Shown here: positions 17,554 to 26,175 of the stretch, one piece after another
Numbering within the stretch: the first letter of the stretch is position 1
Layout: every line of letters starts with the position of its first letter
Source of the DNA: Verrucomicrobiota bacterium
GTDB taxonomy: Bacteria; Verrucomicrobiota; Verrucomicrobiia; Opitutales; UBA2995
Length of the DNA: 33,215 bases
Assembly: GCA_027622555.1 (NCBI GenBank)
Contig: JAQBYJ010000063.1
Span: 1-33,215, forward strand
Reading direction: 5' to 3'
Position numbers and translations under genes: made by a program
Notes under the pieces: model-generated
Told to the model about the DNA's origin: nothing
Seen by the model: only the letters and a program-made list of their open reading frames with translations
Databases searched by the model: none

Positions 17554-18327
17554 TTAAATAGTCCCCGATATCACAAATACCCGGTGAGGGATATCCAAAG
17601 GATCATCAGGAAATAATTTTTTCAACATTTCCCCATGACGGCGATCGAAATCCGCGACTGCGTCAACCGGTAAACTTCCCTTGATTCCGGCGCTTGCTCG
17701 GATGCGCCCCCTCCAACCTTCATGCGAATAACTGACCATTTCGTCGTACGAGTAACTCGCTATGTTTTCAAATCCACCCTCTGCAAAGTGCCTGAACCAA
17801 TCAGGATAAATACCAACGCCGCCTCCCATATTCCACTCAGGATTCACTTCGCGAATTAGTTGCTCCGTGTGCCAGACGACGTTCTCTGGAGTTGGCAGCC
17901 AATCAAAGTGAGAAACAATTAACCGTGCGCCAGGTTTCAAAATTCTCCTTACTTCTTTTATTGCTTTTGCCGCATCGAACCAATGCCAACATTGGCCGGC
18001 CGTAACGACATCCACTGACCGATCTGACAAGCCAGTATTTTCCGCAGTCCCATCCAACCAATCAATTTGTAAGCCCTCTCCTTCAGCGAGTCGCCTGGCA
18101 ACTTCCAGGAGCGCCGGGGACGGATCAACTCCGGTTACTGTGCAACCCATCTTCGACAACCCTCTCGCAATGCTTCCAGTACCCGTTCCGAGGTCGACCA
18201 CTGTTTCCCCTCCAACGATAAATCGATTTTCTTCAAGCGATTCAAAAAACGAATTCGGGAAACCGGCTCTATGTTTTCCATAATCATCTGCCGCTTTTCC
18301 AAAATCAACTTTCACGGCAAAAATCAA
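17554..18327 (-). CDS. Class I SAM-dependent methyltransferase
   Basis: Motif I is TVVDLGTGTGSIARGL, followed by the acidic GVDPSPALLEVARR and the VVTAGQCWHWFDAAKAIKEVRRILKPGARL region, typical of Methyltransf_11/25 enzymes of the class I Rossmann fold. The substrate is unknown. The start is uncertain: the frame opens with a TTG at 18357, another TTG at 18327 has GGAGGA about 6 nt upstream and is chosen here, and a GTG at 18315 is also possible. Choosing 18327 gives 257 residues. It is coupled to the GNAT gene (TAA immediately followed by ATG), so the two may modify the same compound. Confidence 0.82.
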   Translation of the reverse strand: MIFAVKVDFGKAADDYGKHRAGFPNSFFESLEENRFIVGGETVVDLGTGTGSIARGLSKMGCTVTGVDPSPALLEVARRLAEGEGLQIDWLDGTAENTGLSDRSVDVVTAGQCWHWFDAAKAIKEVRRILKPGARLIVSHFDWLPTPENVVWHTEQLIREVNPEWNMGGGVGIYPDWFRHFAEGGFENIASYSYDEMVSYSHEGWRGRIRASAGIKGSLPVDAVADFDRRHGEMLKKLFPDDPLDIPHRVFVISGTI

Positions 18328-18372
18328 ACCAACTCCTCCAGCAGTTGTCCCGCACAAATACTCCTTCCTTTT

Positions 18373-18433
18373 AGCCCTTCACTTTTAAACATTCAGCCTT
18401 CAACCTTTCTACCCTGAGCTCAGTCGAAGGGCT
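18373..18433. repeat. Short palindromic repeat element (CCCTGAGCTCAG type)
   Basis: Between the methyltransferase and symporter starts lies CCCTGAGCTCAGTCGAAGGG (18412-18431), with the internal palindrome CTGAGCTCAG. Its end GAAGGGCT (18426-18433) is an exact inverted copy of AGCCCTTC at 18373-18380. Sequences close to CCCTTCGACTGAGCTCAGGG are dispersed intergenic repeats in many bacterial genomes. It is the leader of the symporter gene on one side and upstream of the methyltransferase on the other. Confidence 0.55.
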
Positions 18434-18457
18434 GCATTCAAACATTAACCACTCTCC

Positions 18458-20146
18458 ATGGGCACCATACTCTCTTTTTTCTTTTTCACAGGACTTGTCG
18501 GTTTCATAACCTACCTCCGAACTCACAACGATAACCTGAAAACCTCAAAAGGTTATTTTTTAGCAGGAAACAGTCTGAACGGCTGGGTAATTGCAGGTTC
18601 ATTGATGCTGACCAATTTGAGCGCAGCCAACTTTACGGGGATGACCGCCAACGTTTACGCAGGCAATCTGTCGCCGATTGCATGGACGGTTACGGTGATT
18701 CCTCCGTTGATATATTTCAGCGCCGTTTTATTACCCACTTTTCTGAGAGGAGGATTTACAACCATTCCCGAATTTCTGGAAAACCGATTCCATAAGTCGA
18801 CCCGCAGAACGGTCGCGGTGATGTTTTTGTTTTCCTACATCGTAAGCGCGATGCCGGTCGCACTTTACGGCGGATCAATCGCGATCAACTTACTTTTTAA
18901 TATTTCCGCCGGATTGGATATCAGCAACCAGGCCGTCATCTGGATTCTGGTTTGGTCATTGGGAATCATTGGAAGCCTCTACGCCCTGTTTGGCGGACTC
19001 AAAGGAGTAGCGATCTCCGATACCCTCAACGGCATCGGATTACTCATAGGTGGCGCCATGGTGTTCATTATCGGCATCTACAAAGTAGGCGAAAACAACT
19101 TCATCCAGGGATTCCAAACCATCCTCACAAAAAACACCCAGATTCTGGATGCGGTCGGCGATGTTACTGACGGCATACCTTTCTCAGTGCTCTTCACCGG
19201 CATGCTCATTCACAATCTATTCTTCTGGAGCACCAATCAGTTTATTGTTCAAAGAACCCTCGGTGCCCGTAGCTTGAAGGAAGGGCAAAAGGGCGTGATG
19301 ATCGCCTCGTTCTTCAAGATCCTGAACATTTGCTACATCGCCTTCCCCGGAGTCATCGCCTTCCACTTGTTTGGTCCAAATCATTTTGAGAACAACGACT
19401 TCGCCTACCCTTCCCTCATACGCGAAATCATGCCCGAAGTTTTCATCGGTTTTTTTGCAGCGGTCATTTTTGGTGCGGTCCTGAGCACGTTTAATTCGGT
19501 GTTGAATAGTTCGGTCACTATTTTCGCGTTGGACGTCTACAAACCTCTCTTTGGGAAAAACCTGGATGATCGAACCATCATTCAAAGAAGCAAGAAGTTT
19601 GGTATCCTGATGGCGGTAGCCACGATGATCATAGCGCCGTTTATCATGTATTTTCCCGAAGGCATTTTTACCTTCATGGTGAAGGTCGATAGTTTGTTTG
19701 GCGCACCCATCTTCATGGTGATGTTGCTGGGCTATTTTTCAAACCGGGTATCCCACAAGGTAGCCAATTTCTGCCTGACCCTTTTTCTGATCGTCTACGG
19801 TACCCTGTTATTATTCGTAAAGCCGGACCTCCATTACCTTCACTACATGGCTATTCTCTTTACCGCTTTCACCGGCCTGGCGTTTCTGCTTGGTAAAATT
19901 TTTCCGGTCAACAAACCGCCCATCGATACAAGCGGCATTGACGGTGTCGATATAACCCCCTGGAAATACTTTAAGCCTATATCGATCCTAGCGACGATTG
20001 CTATGGTGACGGTGTACATTCTTCTCTCCCCGGTAGGGTTAGTGGAACCAGGCCGTGAAAAAACAATAGAGTACGGAATAATAGCTGCGGGCCTCGTTAT
20101 GGCTTTTGTGCTTTTTGGAGTGCCTTTGATCAGAAAGAAGACCTGA
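18458..20146 (+). CDS. Sodium/sugar symporter (SSS family, SGLT-like)
   Basis: The 562-residue inner-membrane protein has about 14 transmembrane segments. Hallmarks are GYFLAGNSLNGWVIAGSLMLTNLSAANFTGM near the start, GGLKGVAISDTLNG in the middle, FFWSTNQFIVQRTLGARSLKEGQKG and FGAVLSTFNSVLNSSVTIFALDVYK. These patterns are typical of SGLT-type sugar/sodium symporters widespread in marine Bacteroidota and Verrucomicrobiota. It should bring a mono- or disaccharide into the cytoplasm. Downstream genes (sulfatase, DUF1080 fusion) support a sugar-catabolic context. It ends TGA, directly followed by GTG of the next reading frame. Confidence 0.92.
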   Translation: MGTILSFFFFTGLVGFITYLRTHNDNLKTSKGYFLAGNSLNGWVIAGSLMLTNLSAANFTGMTANVYAGNLSPIAWTVTVIPPLIYFSAVLLPTFLRGGFTTIPEFLENRFHKSTRRTVAVMFLFSYIVSAMPVALYGGSIAINLLFNISAGLDISNQAVIWILVWSLGIIGSLYALFGGLKGVAISDTLNGIGLLIGGAMVFIIGIYKVGENNFIQGFQTILTKNTQILDAVGDVTDGIPFSVLFTGMLIHNLFFWSTNQFIVQRTLGARSLKEGQKGVMIASFFKILNICYIAFPGVIAFHLFGPNHFENNDFAYPSLIREIMPEVFIGFFAAVIFGAVLSTFNSVLNSSVTIFALDVYKPLFGKNLDDRTIIQRSKKFGILMAVATMIIAPFIMYFPEGIFTFMVKVDSLFGAPIFMVMLLGYFSNRVSHKVANFCLTLFLIVYGTLLLFVKPDLHYLHYMAILFTAFTGLAFLLGKIFPVNKPPIDTSGIDGVDITPWKYFKPISILATIAMVTVYILLSPVGLVEPGREKTIEYGIIAAGLVMAFVLFGVPLIRKKT

Positions 20147-20215
20147 GTGAATAAACAATTGGTTTGTCCGGTTTCGTTTTACCTACGATCATTCCTTATC
20201 TTTTTAAACATTTCC

Positions 20216-20828
20216 ATGCAAACGGCTCCCAACAAAACATTTTCCCGGTCAACGAACGCCACTCTGAGTATAATCATTGTCGCTGCATTCCTGATCAGCC
20301 CGTCCGCTTTCGGGATTTTCGGTGACCTGTTTAAAAATGAACTGAATGTCATCATCAACACGGACCTAACCGCTGAGGGTAAAAAAGTAGGTCTGCCTAC
20401 TCCGAACAATCCCGTTTATATCGATGGGGTGTTCTATGGGTTCAACAACCTGGGAACCGCCTATGGCCACCAAAAGGAACCGCCTGCAGAGGATATGGTG
20501 AGCGGCATTTTCAAAGAGCTTCACAAGCAAGGCTATATATTTACAACCGAGAGACATCCACCCACCCAACTGATCACTATCCACTGGGGAACCAGAAAAA
20601 GCTATCGCCTATACAGGTTCGATAGCCGTCCAAGGCAGGTTTCGTTTTCATGCATCATTTCCAATAGAAAAACGAAATCTTTTAATGGAAGTCACAGCCC
20701 CATCGATCCTTTATGGCTCCGTCCGTGAAATGCTGATGAACCTGACCGCAAGAGGTCCGCACGGCATACTCACGCTTCCTTCGATTTCCTTTCAGAAAAT
20801 TCTTAAAAATTCCAAGGTTACCGTGTAG
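20216..20828 (+). pseudogene. Exported hypothetical protein, probably frameshifted
   Basis: From ATG 20216 (a GTG at 20147 is an alternative start, directly after the symporter stop) the product has a signal peptide ending near SPSAFG. About 110 further residues follow: NPVYIDGVFYGFNNLGTAYGHQKEPPAEDM...PPTQLITIHWGT. I do not recognise a named family, though small proteins of this style occur in Verrucomicrobiota. In the original frame the rest (to 20728) is low-quality sequence. Removing one A from the A5 run at 20596-20600 switches into a frame that stays open with sensible sequence (AIAYTGSIAVQGRFRF...) to a TAG at 20826-20828. That frame runs on after the TAG to 20969. This suggests a one-base frameshift, real or from sequencing. 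Confidence 0.5.
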
Positions 20829-21197
20829 GAATTTCCTCTGAACTTTCTCCGACTGCAGTGGGATAGAAAAAGGCTTAAATTGGATATCGCAAAACTGATT
20901 CGGGAACTGACGGTAACATTCAAACGCCATTTATTAACATCTGGCATTCCTCTCTCACCTGACCTTTAAGAACAGGCCGGACATATCGACCTGGCACAGG
21001 CCGGACATTTCGACCTGGCCCGGGCCGAGCTGATTTGTGCCGATTGAGATTTTCGGAAAACACCGTTCGGACAGTCAGGTAAATATCTGAACCTAAAGTT
21101 TCTTGCAACAACTCGCCACTTCCTCAATCAACATAAGCACGTTTTTCGCTACGCCTCTTCTACCCTTTGAGGCGTTCCAATTCTTCTACACTCAATT
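20829..21197. other. Non-coding gap with gene remnant, tandem repeat and leader hairpin
   Basis: This stretch of about 370 nt holds an in-frame tail of the preceding broken gene (to a TAA at 20967-20969), a 24-nt tandem repeat and, just before the next gene, an inverted repeat ACGCCTC/GAGGCGT (21151-21157 and 21169-21175). No intact gene is visible. The promoter for the large DUF1080/cytochrome gene should lie here, but I cannot pinpoint it. Confidence 0.5.
20972..21019. repeat. 24-nt tandem repeat, each copy a small hairpin
   Basis: Two adjacent 24-nt copies (20972-20995 and 20996-21019) differ at one position; a decayed third start (GGGCCGAGC) follows. The core GGCCGGACATATCGACC contains the near-palindromic arms CAGGCCG and CGACCTG around a 7-nt loop, so each copy can fold. 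Confidence 0.75.
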
Positions 21198-24100
21198 ATG
21201 ATTCATCGTTCTTCCATCTCACGCTTATCAGGACTATTGAAAATGGTTCCGGTCAGCTTGTTTACCGTTCTCGTCTGTGTCACTTTGGCCAGTGGCCAAT
21301 CAGATTTCAAATCTCTGTTTAACGGGAAAGATCTCAGTAGCTGGGAAGGCAGCTCGAAGCTTTGGAAAGTTGAAAACCGGGAGATTGTCGGTACAACCGT
21401 GGGAAATCCTTTGGAAGCCAATACCTTCCTCGTTTACAGCGGCGGCGATGTAACTAATTTCCATCTTAAGGCCAAGTTGAAGATGTTGGGGGAAAGCAAC
21501 TCAGGCATCATGTATCGGGCGCAGGCCATTCCCGATCTTCCGTTTGGATTGTCAGGTCCACAAATGGATATCCATCCCAAGCAGGAATACCAGGGCATGT
21601 ATTACAGCGAAAAAACGGGACGCGGTATTGTGGCCCAGAGAGGACAGAAAGTATCAGTACCAGCCGATCTCGACGCCAAAGGTAAAACAACGCCACAGGT
21701 GACCGACACCTTTCCGGCCGAACCCAGCTTCAACCTGGCCGAGTGGAATGATTACGAAATTATCGCTGTCGGAAATCGTAGTATCCATAAAATCAATGGT
21801 GTCGTCACAGTTGACGTAAACGATCGTGATCCAACCGCGTCAAGATCGGGTGCAATTGGATTTCAACTTCACCGTGGTCCTGACATGACGGTCTTCGTTA
21901 AAGACGTTGAATTGAAAAACCTAAATCGTGGAGCAGAAAGCCGAGCAGGGTTACAGGCATTCCTAGGTGCCCCAACTGCCTCTTCTGCCCCAGCCGCAAA
22001 GGAAGAACTTGAGGAAGGCCTGGCCATCAATGAAAACCGGGCGACCCCGATCGAAAACATCACCGCCCCAGCCGGGTTTAAGGTGGAACTGCTTTATTCA
22101 GTTCCCGGCCAGGAACAAGGCTCGTGGGTGAACCTCGGACTTGACGGGAAAAACCGCATCATCGCCAGCGACCAGTATGGCAGTCTTTACCGCTTCCCTG
22201 CTCCCAGAAAAGGGATGCCACTCGATCCAAACAGCATTCAAAAAATCCCGGTCAACATTCGCGCAGTCAATGGGATGCTCTGGGCCTTCGACTCACTTTA
22301 CGTTGGGGTTAATGATTACGAGGACAGTACTAAATCCGGTCTCTATCGAATTACCGATACCAATGGGGACGACATGCTGGATCATGTAGAGCTGCTTCGC
22401 CAGATTCCTTCACGAGGAGACCACGGTGTACACGCGGTTAAACTTTCGCCCGATGGAAAATCCATTTTCCTGATCTGTGGGAACAACGCTGAACCCACCA
22501 AAGTCGATGTCTCCCGTCCAAATCCAAATTTTGGCGAAGACCATCTCCTCCCCCGCATGCCCGACGGACGTGGTCACAACCGTTCCCGACTAGCACCTGC
22601 TGGAATCATATACAAAGTTTCACCGGATGGACAACACTGGGAAAACTACTCCATGGGCTATCGTAATATTTTCGATGCGGATTTCAATGCTGATGGCGAG
22701 CTGTTCACCTACGACGCGGACATGGAATATGATTTCAATACACCCTGGTATCGCCCTACCCGTGTGAACCATGTTGTAAGCGGCTCGGATTATGGCTGGA
22801 GAAATGGCACAGGCAAATGGGCTGAGTGGTATGCAGACAGCTTACCTGCCTCAGTGAATATCGGGGCAGGTTCTCCTACGGGAGTAACTTTTGGTTACGG
22901 AGCAAAATTCCCGGCCAAGTACCAGAAGGCTCTCTTCATCATGGACTGGAGCTGGGGCAAATTGTACTCCGTCAATCTTCATCCCCAGGGTTCCAGTTAC
23001 ACCGGCGAAAAGGAAGATTTCATTTCCGGCGTTCCTCTTCCTTTGACGGACATGATCATCAACCCGAACGACGGAGCGATGTATTTTGCCATCGGTGGCC
23101 GCAGGGTGCAGTCCGGCTTGTACCGGGTGACCTACACCGGCAAGGAGGACACTTCACCGGTTAACGCAAAAACGGGTAGCCAGAAAGCGCGCGACCTTCG
23201 GGCAAACCTGGAAGTTTTCCATGGAAAGCAAGACCCCAAAGCCGTTAAAGCCGCCTGGTCATTCCTCGACCACGATGACCCCTTCTTGCGCAATGCCGCC
23301 CGAATAGCCATTGAAAGCCAGCCCAGCAAATCCTGGATGAAACGCGCCCTGAGTGAGAAAAACTCCGGTTCCCAAATTCAAGCGCTCCTGGCATTGACTC
23401 GCGTGGAAGGAATCGATCCCTTCCACCGCGTACCATCCGACTCACCCGTGAACGAGAGTCTGCGTGACCAGATTCTCAGTGCACTGGTAACCATTAAATA
23501 CAAAGCACTCTCGGAACGCAATCGACTGGCCTTGGTTCGCACCTACCAGGTGGCCCTGAACCGTTTTGGTCGTCCTGGGGATGACTTGGTTAACAAGATC
23601 ACCAAACAACTCGATCCACAATTCCCTGCCTCCACGCAGGAATCCAATCGCCTGCTTTGCGAAACACTGGCTTATCTCCAGGCACCCAGCACAGCATCAA
23701 AGGGAATCGCGTTACTCAAGGCGGCAACAACCCAGGAAGAACAACTGGAGTATGCGCGATCATTGCGGTTGCTTACCACCGGTTGGACGAATACGCTGCG
23801 CACCGACTACATCGAGTGGTTTCTCAAAGCAGCGAACTATCGAGGTGGAGCCAGTTTCGTAATTTTTATCGATAATATTCGAAAAGAAGTAGAAGCGTCA
23901 CTCACCGCCAAGGAGAAAAAAGACCTGGCGGAAGTTCTAGCAAGAAAACCGGAAGTCAAATCATCCCTTGAAGCGGCGATGTCGGCATTATCTGGACGCA
24001 CAAACTTCACCAACTGGACGCTCGAAGATCTGGCAGAAGCAGACAATAACATGAAAGGAAGAGATTTCGGCCAAGGCCGTAAGATGTTCGCCGCGACCGC

Positions 24101-24503
24101 CTGTTTTTCTTGTCATAGGTTTAAGAATGAAGGCGGAAACACAGGACCCGATCTCACCGGGGCAAGTGGTAGATATTCCCCTCATGATTTCCTGGATCAA
24201 ATCATCAATCCTTCTAAAGAGATAAATGAGCAATTTGTTCCCGCTCAAGTTGAGATGCTCGATGGTAGCAGTGTCCACGGTGTCATCGTAAATCTGAGTA
24301 AAGATGTCGTTCAGATCAACACCGACCTGACCAACCCCAATCAGCGAACATCGGTTGATCGTAAGTTGGTAAAAAGTATCGGCCCTTCTAAAGTATCACC
24401 GATGCCACCGATGCTATTAGGCATGCTTGAAAAGGAGGAGATTTATGACCTGGTCGCCTACGTACTTAGCGGAGGTAATCCTGAGGACAAACGGTTTAAG
24501 TAG
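21198..24503 (+). CDS. Fusion: DUF1080 + PVC-type membrane-bound dehydrogenase + HEAT-like + cytochrome c
   Basis: The 1101-residue exported protein has a signal peptide to about residue 34 (ASG). Residues about 36-237 are DUF1080 (SLFNGKDLSSWEG, GIMYRAQ, WNDYEIIAVGN). Residues about 285-655 form a soluble-glucose-dehydrogenase-like propeller of the PVC membrane-bound dehydrogenase type (APAGFKVELLYSVPGQEQGSWVNLGLDGKNR...). Residues about 660-930 are helical, HEAT-like. The C-terminal domain is a PVC-type haem c domain with C969-FS-C972-H973 followed by NTGPDLTG. A periplasmic protein that binds or cleaves a sugar and passes electrons to its own haem is plausible. This is inferred from the domains. 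Its neighbours are a sugar symporter and a sulfatase. Confidence 0.9.
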   Translation: MIHRSSISRLSGLLKMVPVSLFTVLVCVTLASGQSDFKSLFNGKDLSSWEGSSKLWKVENREIVGTTVGNPLEANTFLVYSGGDVTNFHLKAKLKMLGESNSGIMYRAQAIPDLPFGLSGPQMDIHPKQEYQGMYYSEKTGRGIVAQRGQKVSVPADLDAKGKTTPQVTDTFPAEPSFNLAEWNDYEIIAVGNRSIHKINGVVTVDVNDRDPTASRSGAIGFQLHRGPDMTVFVKDVELKNLNRGAESRAGLQAFLGAPTASSAPAAKEELEEGLAINENRATPIENITAPAGFKVELLYSVPGQEQGSWVNLGLDGKNRIIASDQYGSLYRFPAPRKGMPLDPNSIQKIPVNIRAVNGMLWAFDSLYVGVNDYEDSTKSGLYRITDTNGDDMLDHVELLRQIPSRGDHGVHAVKLSPDGKSIFLICGNNAEPTKVDVSRPNPNFGEDHLLPRMPDGRGHNRSRLAPAGIIYKVSPDGQHWENYSMGYRNIFDADFNADGELFTYDADMEYDFNTPWYRPTRVNHVVSGSDYGWRNGTGKWAEWYADSLPASVNIGAGSPTGVTFGYGAKFPAKYQKALFIMDWSWGKLYSVNLHPQGSSYTGEKEDFISGVPLPLTDMIINPNDGAMYFAIGGRRVQSGLYRVTYTGKEDTSPVNAKTGSQKARDLRANLEVFHGKQDPKAVKAAWSFLDHDDPFLRNAARIAIESQPSKSWMKRALSEKNSGSQIQALLALTRVEGIDPFHRVPSDSPVNESLRDQILSALVTIKYKALSERNRLALVRTYQVALNRFGRPGDDLVNKITKQLDPQFPASTQESNRLLCETLAYLQAPSTASKGIALLKAATTQEEQLEYARSLRLLTTGWTNTLRTDYIEWFLKAANYRGGASFVIFIDNIRKEVEASLTAKEKKDLAEVLARKPEVKSSLEAAMSALSGRTNFTNWTLEDLAEADNNMKGRDFGQGRKMFAATACFSCHRFKNEGGNTGPDLTGASGRYSPHDFLDQIINPSKEINEQFVPAQVEMLDGSSVHGVIVNLSKDVVQINTDLTNPNQRTSVDRKLVKSIGPSKVSPMPPMLLGMLEKEEIYDLVAYVLSGGNPEDKRFK

Positions 24504-24522
24504 ATAGACAATTTGTTGGAAA

Positions 24523-24642
24523 TGTAGGAGCAAACTTGTTCGCGACCACTATGATAAAGAAATTCATTACCTCCCCTAAAAATCAGGGCGTTCCATCCGC
24601 CCTTCAAGAGCTATGGAGGACTAAAGAAAGCCCCCTCCTACA
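24523..24642. repeat. REP-type repeat overlapping the sulfatase start
   Basis: TGTAGGAGCAAACTTGTTCG begins at 24523 and continues to about 24547; it matches the REP core seen at 3176 and 26087. CTCCTACA at 24635-24642 is the inverted form of the repeat's first eight bases, so the whole 120-nt segment has inverted ends. It spans the translation start and the first part of the sulfatase reading frame. Confidence 0.65.
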
Positions 24643-26083
24643 GTTCTCTCCGTTCTGCTTTTTATTTTTCATCCTTCTGAATTTTGCCTTCAACCTTCAG
24701 GCAGCACAGCTTCCCAACATCGTTCTCCTGGTCGCCGACGATCTCGGTTACGGCGAGCTGGGTTGTCAGGGCAATCCGGAGATTCCAACACCCCATATTG
24801 ATTCGCTGGCCGAACAAGGTGTTCGATTCACACAGGGTTACGTAACTGCCCCGTTTTGCAGTGCCTCCCGCGCGGGCCTGATGACTGGGCGCTATCAAAC
24901 ACGTTTTGGCTATGAGTTTAATCCGATCGGAGCGAAGAATGAAGAACCCGACGCAGGGCTTCCGCTTAGTGAAATGACAATCGCAGACGTGTTAGTCGAC
25001 GCCGGTTATGTAACCGGTATGTTCGGAAAGTGGCACCTCGGTGGTTCCGCCAAATACAACCCTATTCGACGCGGCTTTGATGAGTTCTTTGGGTTCCTTC
25101 ACGAAGGTCATTACTTCGTTCCACAGCCCTACACGGATAGTACGACCACCTGGTTGCGCCGCAAAGTGCTTCCTGGCGGAGGTGAAGGCCGTTGGATTTC
25201 CCAGGACGAAAAATTAATTTACTCCACTCACATGGGTGGAACTGAACCGGATTACGATGCGGACAATCCCATCTATCGTGACGGCCAACCAGTTGAGGAA
25301 GAAGAATACCTGACAGATGCATTCACACGTGAGGCCGTTTCATTCATAGGCCGTCATGCGGATAAACCCTTTTTCCTGTATGTACCCTATAATGCGGTCC
25401 ACAGCCCACTACAAGGTGCCGACCCTTATATGAAAAAGTTTGAGCACATTGAGGATATTCAACGCCGCATCTTCGCCGCAATGCTTTCCAATCTGGATGA
25501 CAGCGTGGGAGCCATCCTTGCCAAGCTCCGCGAGAAAGGCATGGAAGAAAATACGCTCATATTTTTCATCAGCGACAACGGTGGCCCCACTCGCGAACTC
25601 ACTTCCAGTAATCTGCCCCTGCGCGAAGGAAAAGGAAGCGTGTACGAAGGGGGAAATCGGGTTCCCTTTATGGCAAAATGGCCAAGTCAAATTCCTGCCG
25701 GGGCTGTTTACGAGCATCCTGTGATCTCACTCGATATCTTTGCCACGGCAGCGGCAATCGCCAATGCCCAATTGGACAAACGGAAAATCATCGACGGGGT
25801 GAATCTCATCCCCTACCTCACCGGCGAAAATAAAAGCCGTCCTCACGATACACTCTTCTGGAGAATCGAGAAACGGACCGCCATCCGAGTCGGCGATTGG
25901 AAACTGCTACGCAATCCTGGCCGCGGCCAAGGGGACGATTGGGAACTCTACAATCTTGCCACCGACATCAGCGAATCCAACAATCTGGCATCCTCCAATC
26001 CCAGCAAATTAAAGGAAATGATCAAAGCCTGGGAATCCGTGAATGGTGAAATGATCGATCCCGTTTGGAGTCCGCGGGGGTAA
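24551..26083 (+). CDS. Type I (formylglycine) sulfatase, exported
   Basis: The alkaline-phosphatase-fold sulfatase is shown by VLLVADDLGYGELGCQGN (calcium-binding aspartates), the CSASR motif whose cysteine (residue 103 from this start) is converted to formylglycine, GRYQTRFGYEFNP, GKWHLGG and FFISDNGGPTRE. It hydrolyses sulfate esters, probably on a polysaccharide or sugar imported by the cluster, in the periplasm. ATG 24551 is the first good start; the frame opens at a TTG at 24536 inside a REP element. A signal-anchor-like stretch (FCFLFFILLNFAFNLQA) comes only after about 30 residues, so the leader is unusually long and probably REP-derived. CSASR implies an anaerobic/aerobic sulfatase-maturating enzyme elsewhere in the genome. 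Confidence 0.92.
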   Translation: MIKKFITSPKNQGVPSALQELWRTKESPLLQFSPFCFLFFILLNFAFNLQAAQLPNIVLLVADDLGYGELGCQGNPEIPTPHIDSLAEQGVRFTQGYVTAPFCSASRAGLMTGRYQTRFGYEFNPIGAKNEEPDAGLPLSEMTIADVLVDAGYVTGMFGKWHLGGSAKYNPIRRGFDEFFGFLHEGHYFVPQPYTDSTTTWLRRKVLPGGGEGRWISQDEKLIYSTHMGGTEPDYDADNPIYRDGQPVEEEEYLTDAFTREAVSFIGRHADKPFFLYVPYNAVHSPLQGADPYMKKFEHIEDIQRRIFAAMLSNLDDSVGAILAKLREKGMEENTLIFFISDNGGPTRELTSSNLPLREGKGSVYEGGNRVPFMAKWPSQIPAGAVYEHPVISLDIFATAAAIANAQLDKRKIIDGVNLIPYLTGENKSRPHDTLFWRIEKRTAIRVGDWKLLRNPGRGQGDDWELYNLATDISESNNLASSNPSKLKEMIKAWESVNGEMIDPVWSPRG

Positions 26084-26086
26084 TTT

Positions 26087-26111
26087 TGCAGGAGCATGCT
26101 TGCTCGCGACC
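26087..26111 (+). repeat. REP-type repeat copy
   Basis: TGCAGGAGCATGCTTGCTCG begins at 26087, 3 nt after the sulfatase stop, and continues with CGACC as in the copy at 24523. It is a single, uninverted copy. GCATGC and the GC-rich ends can pair to a short hairpin. Confidence 0.65.
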
Positions 26112-26175
26112 GTTGGGCTGTTACATATCCATTTAACCACCGGGAAGTGTACACCCATAACATTTCCGAACCGCT

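Noticed and set aside
20682-20930. Minus-strand 82-residue reading frame
   Set aside because: No family resemblance, signal or ribosome-binding site; it overlaps the broken plus-strand gene and is most likely chance.
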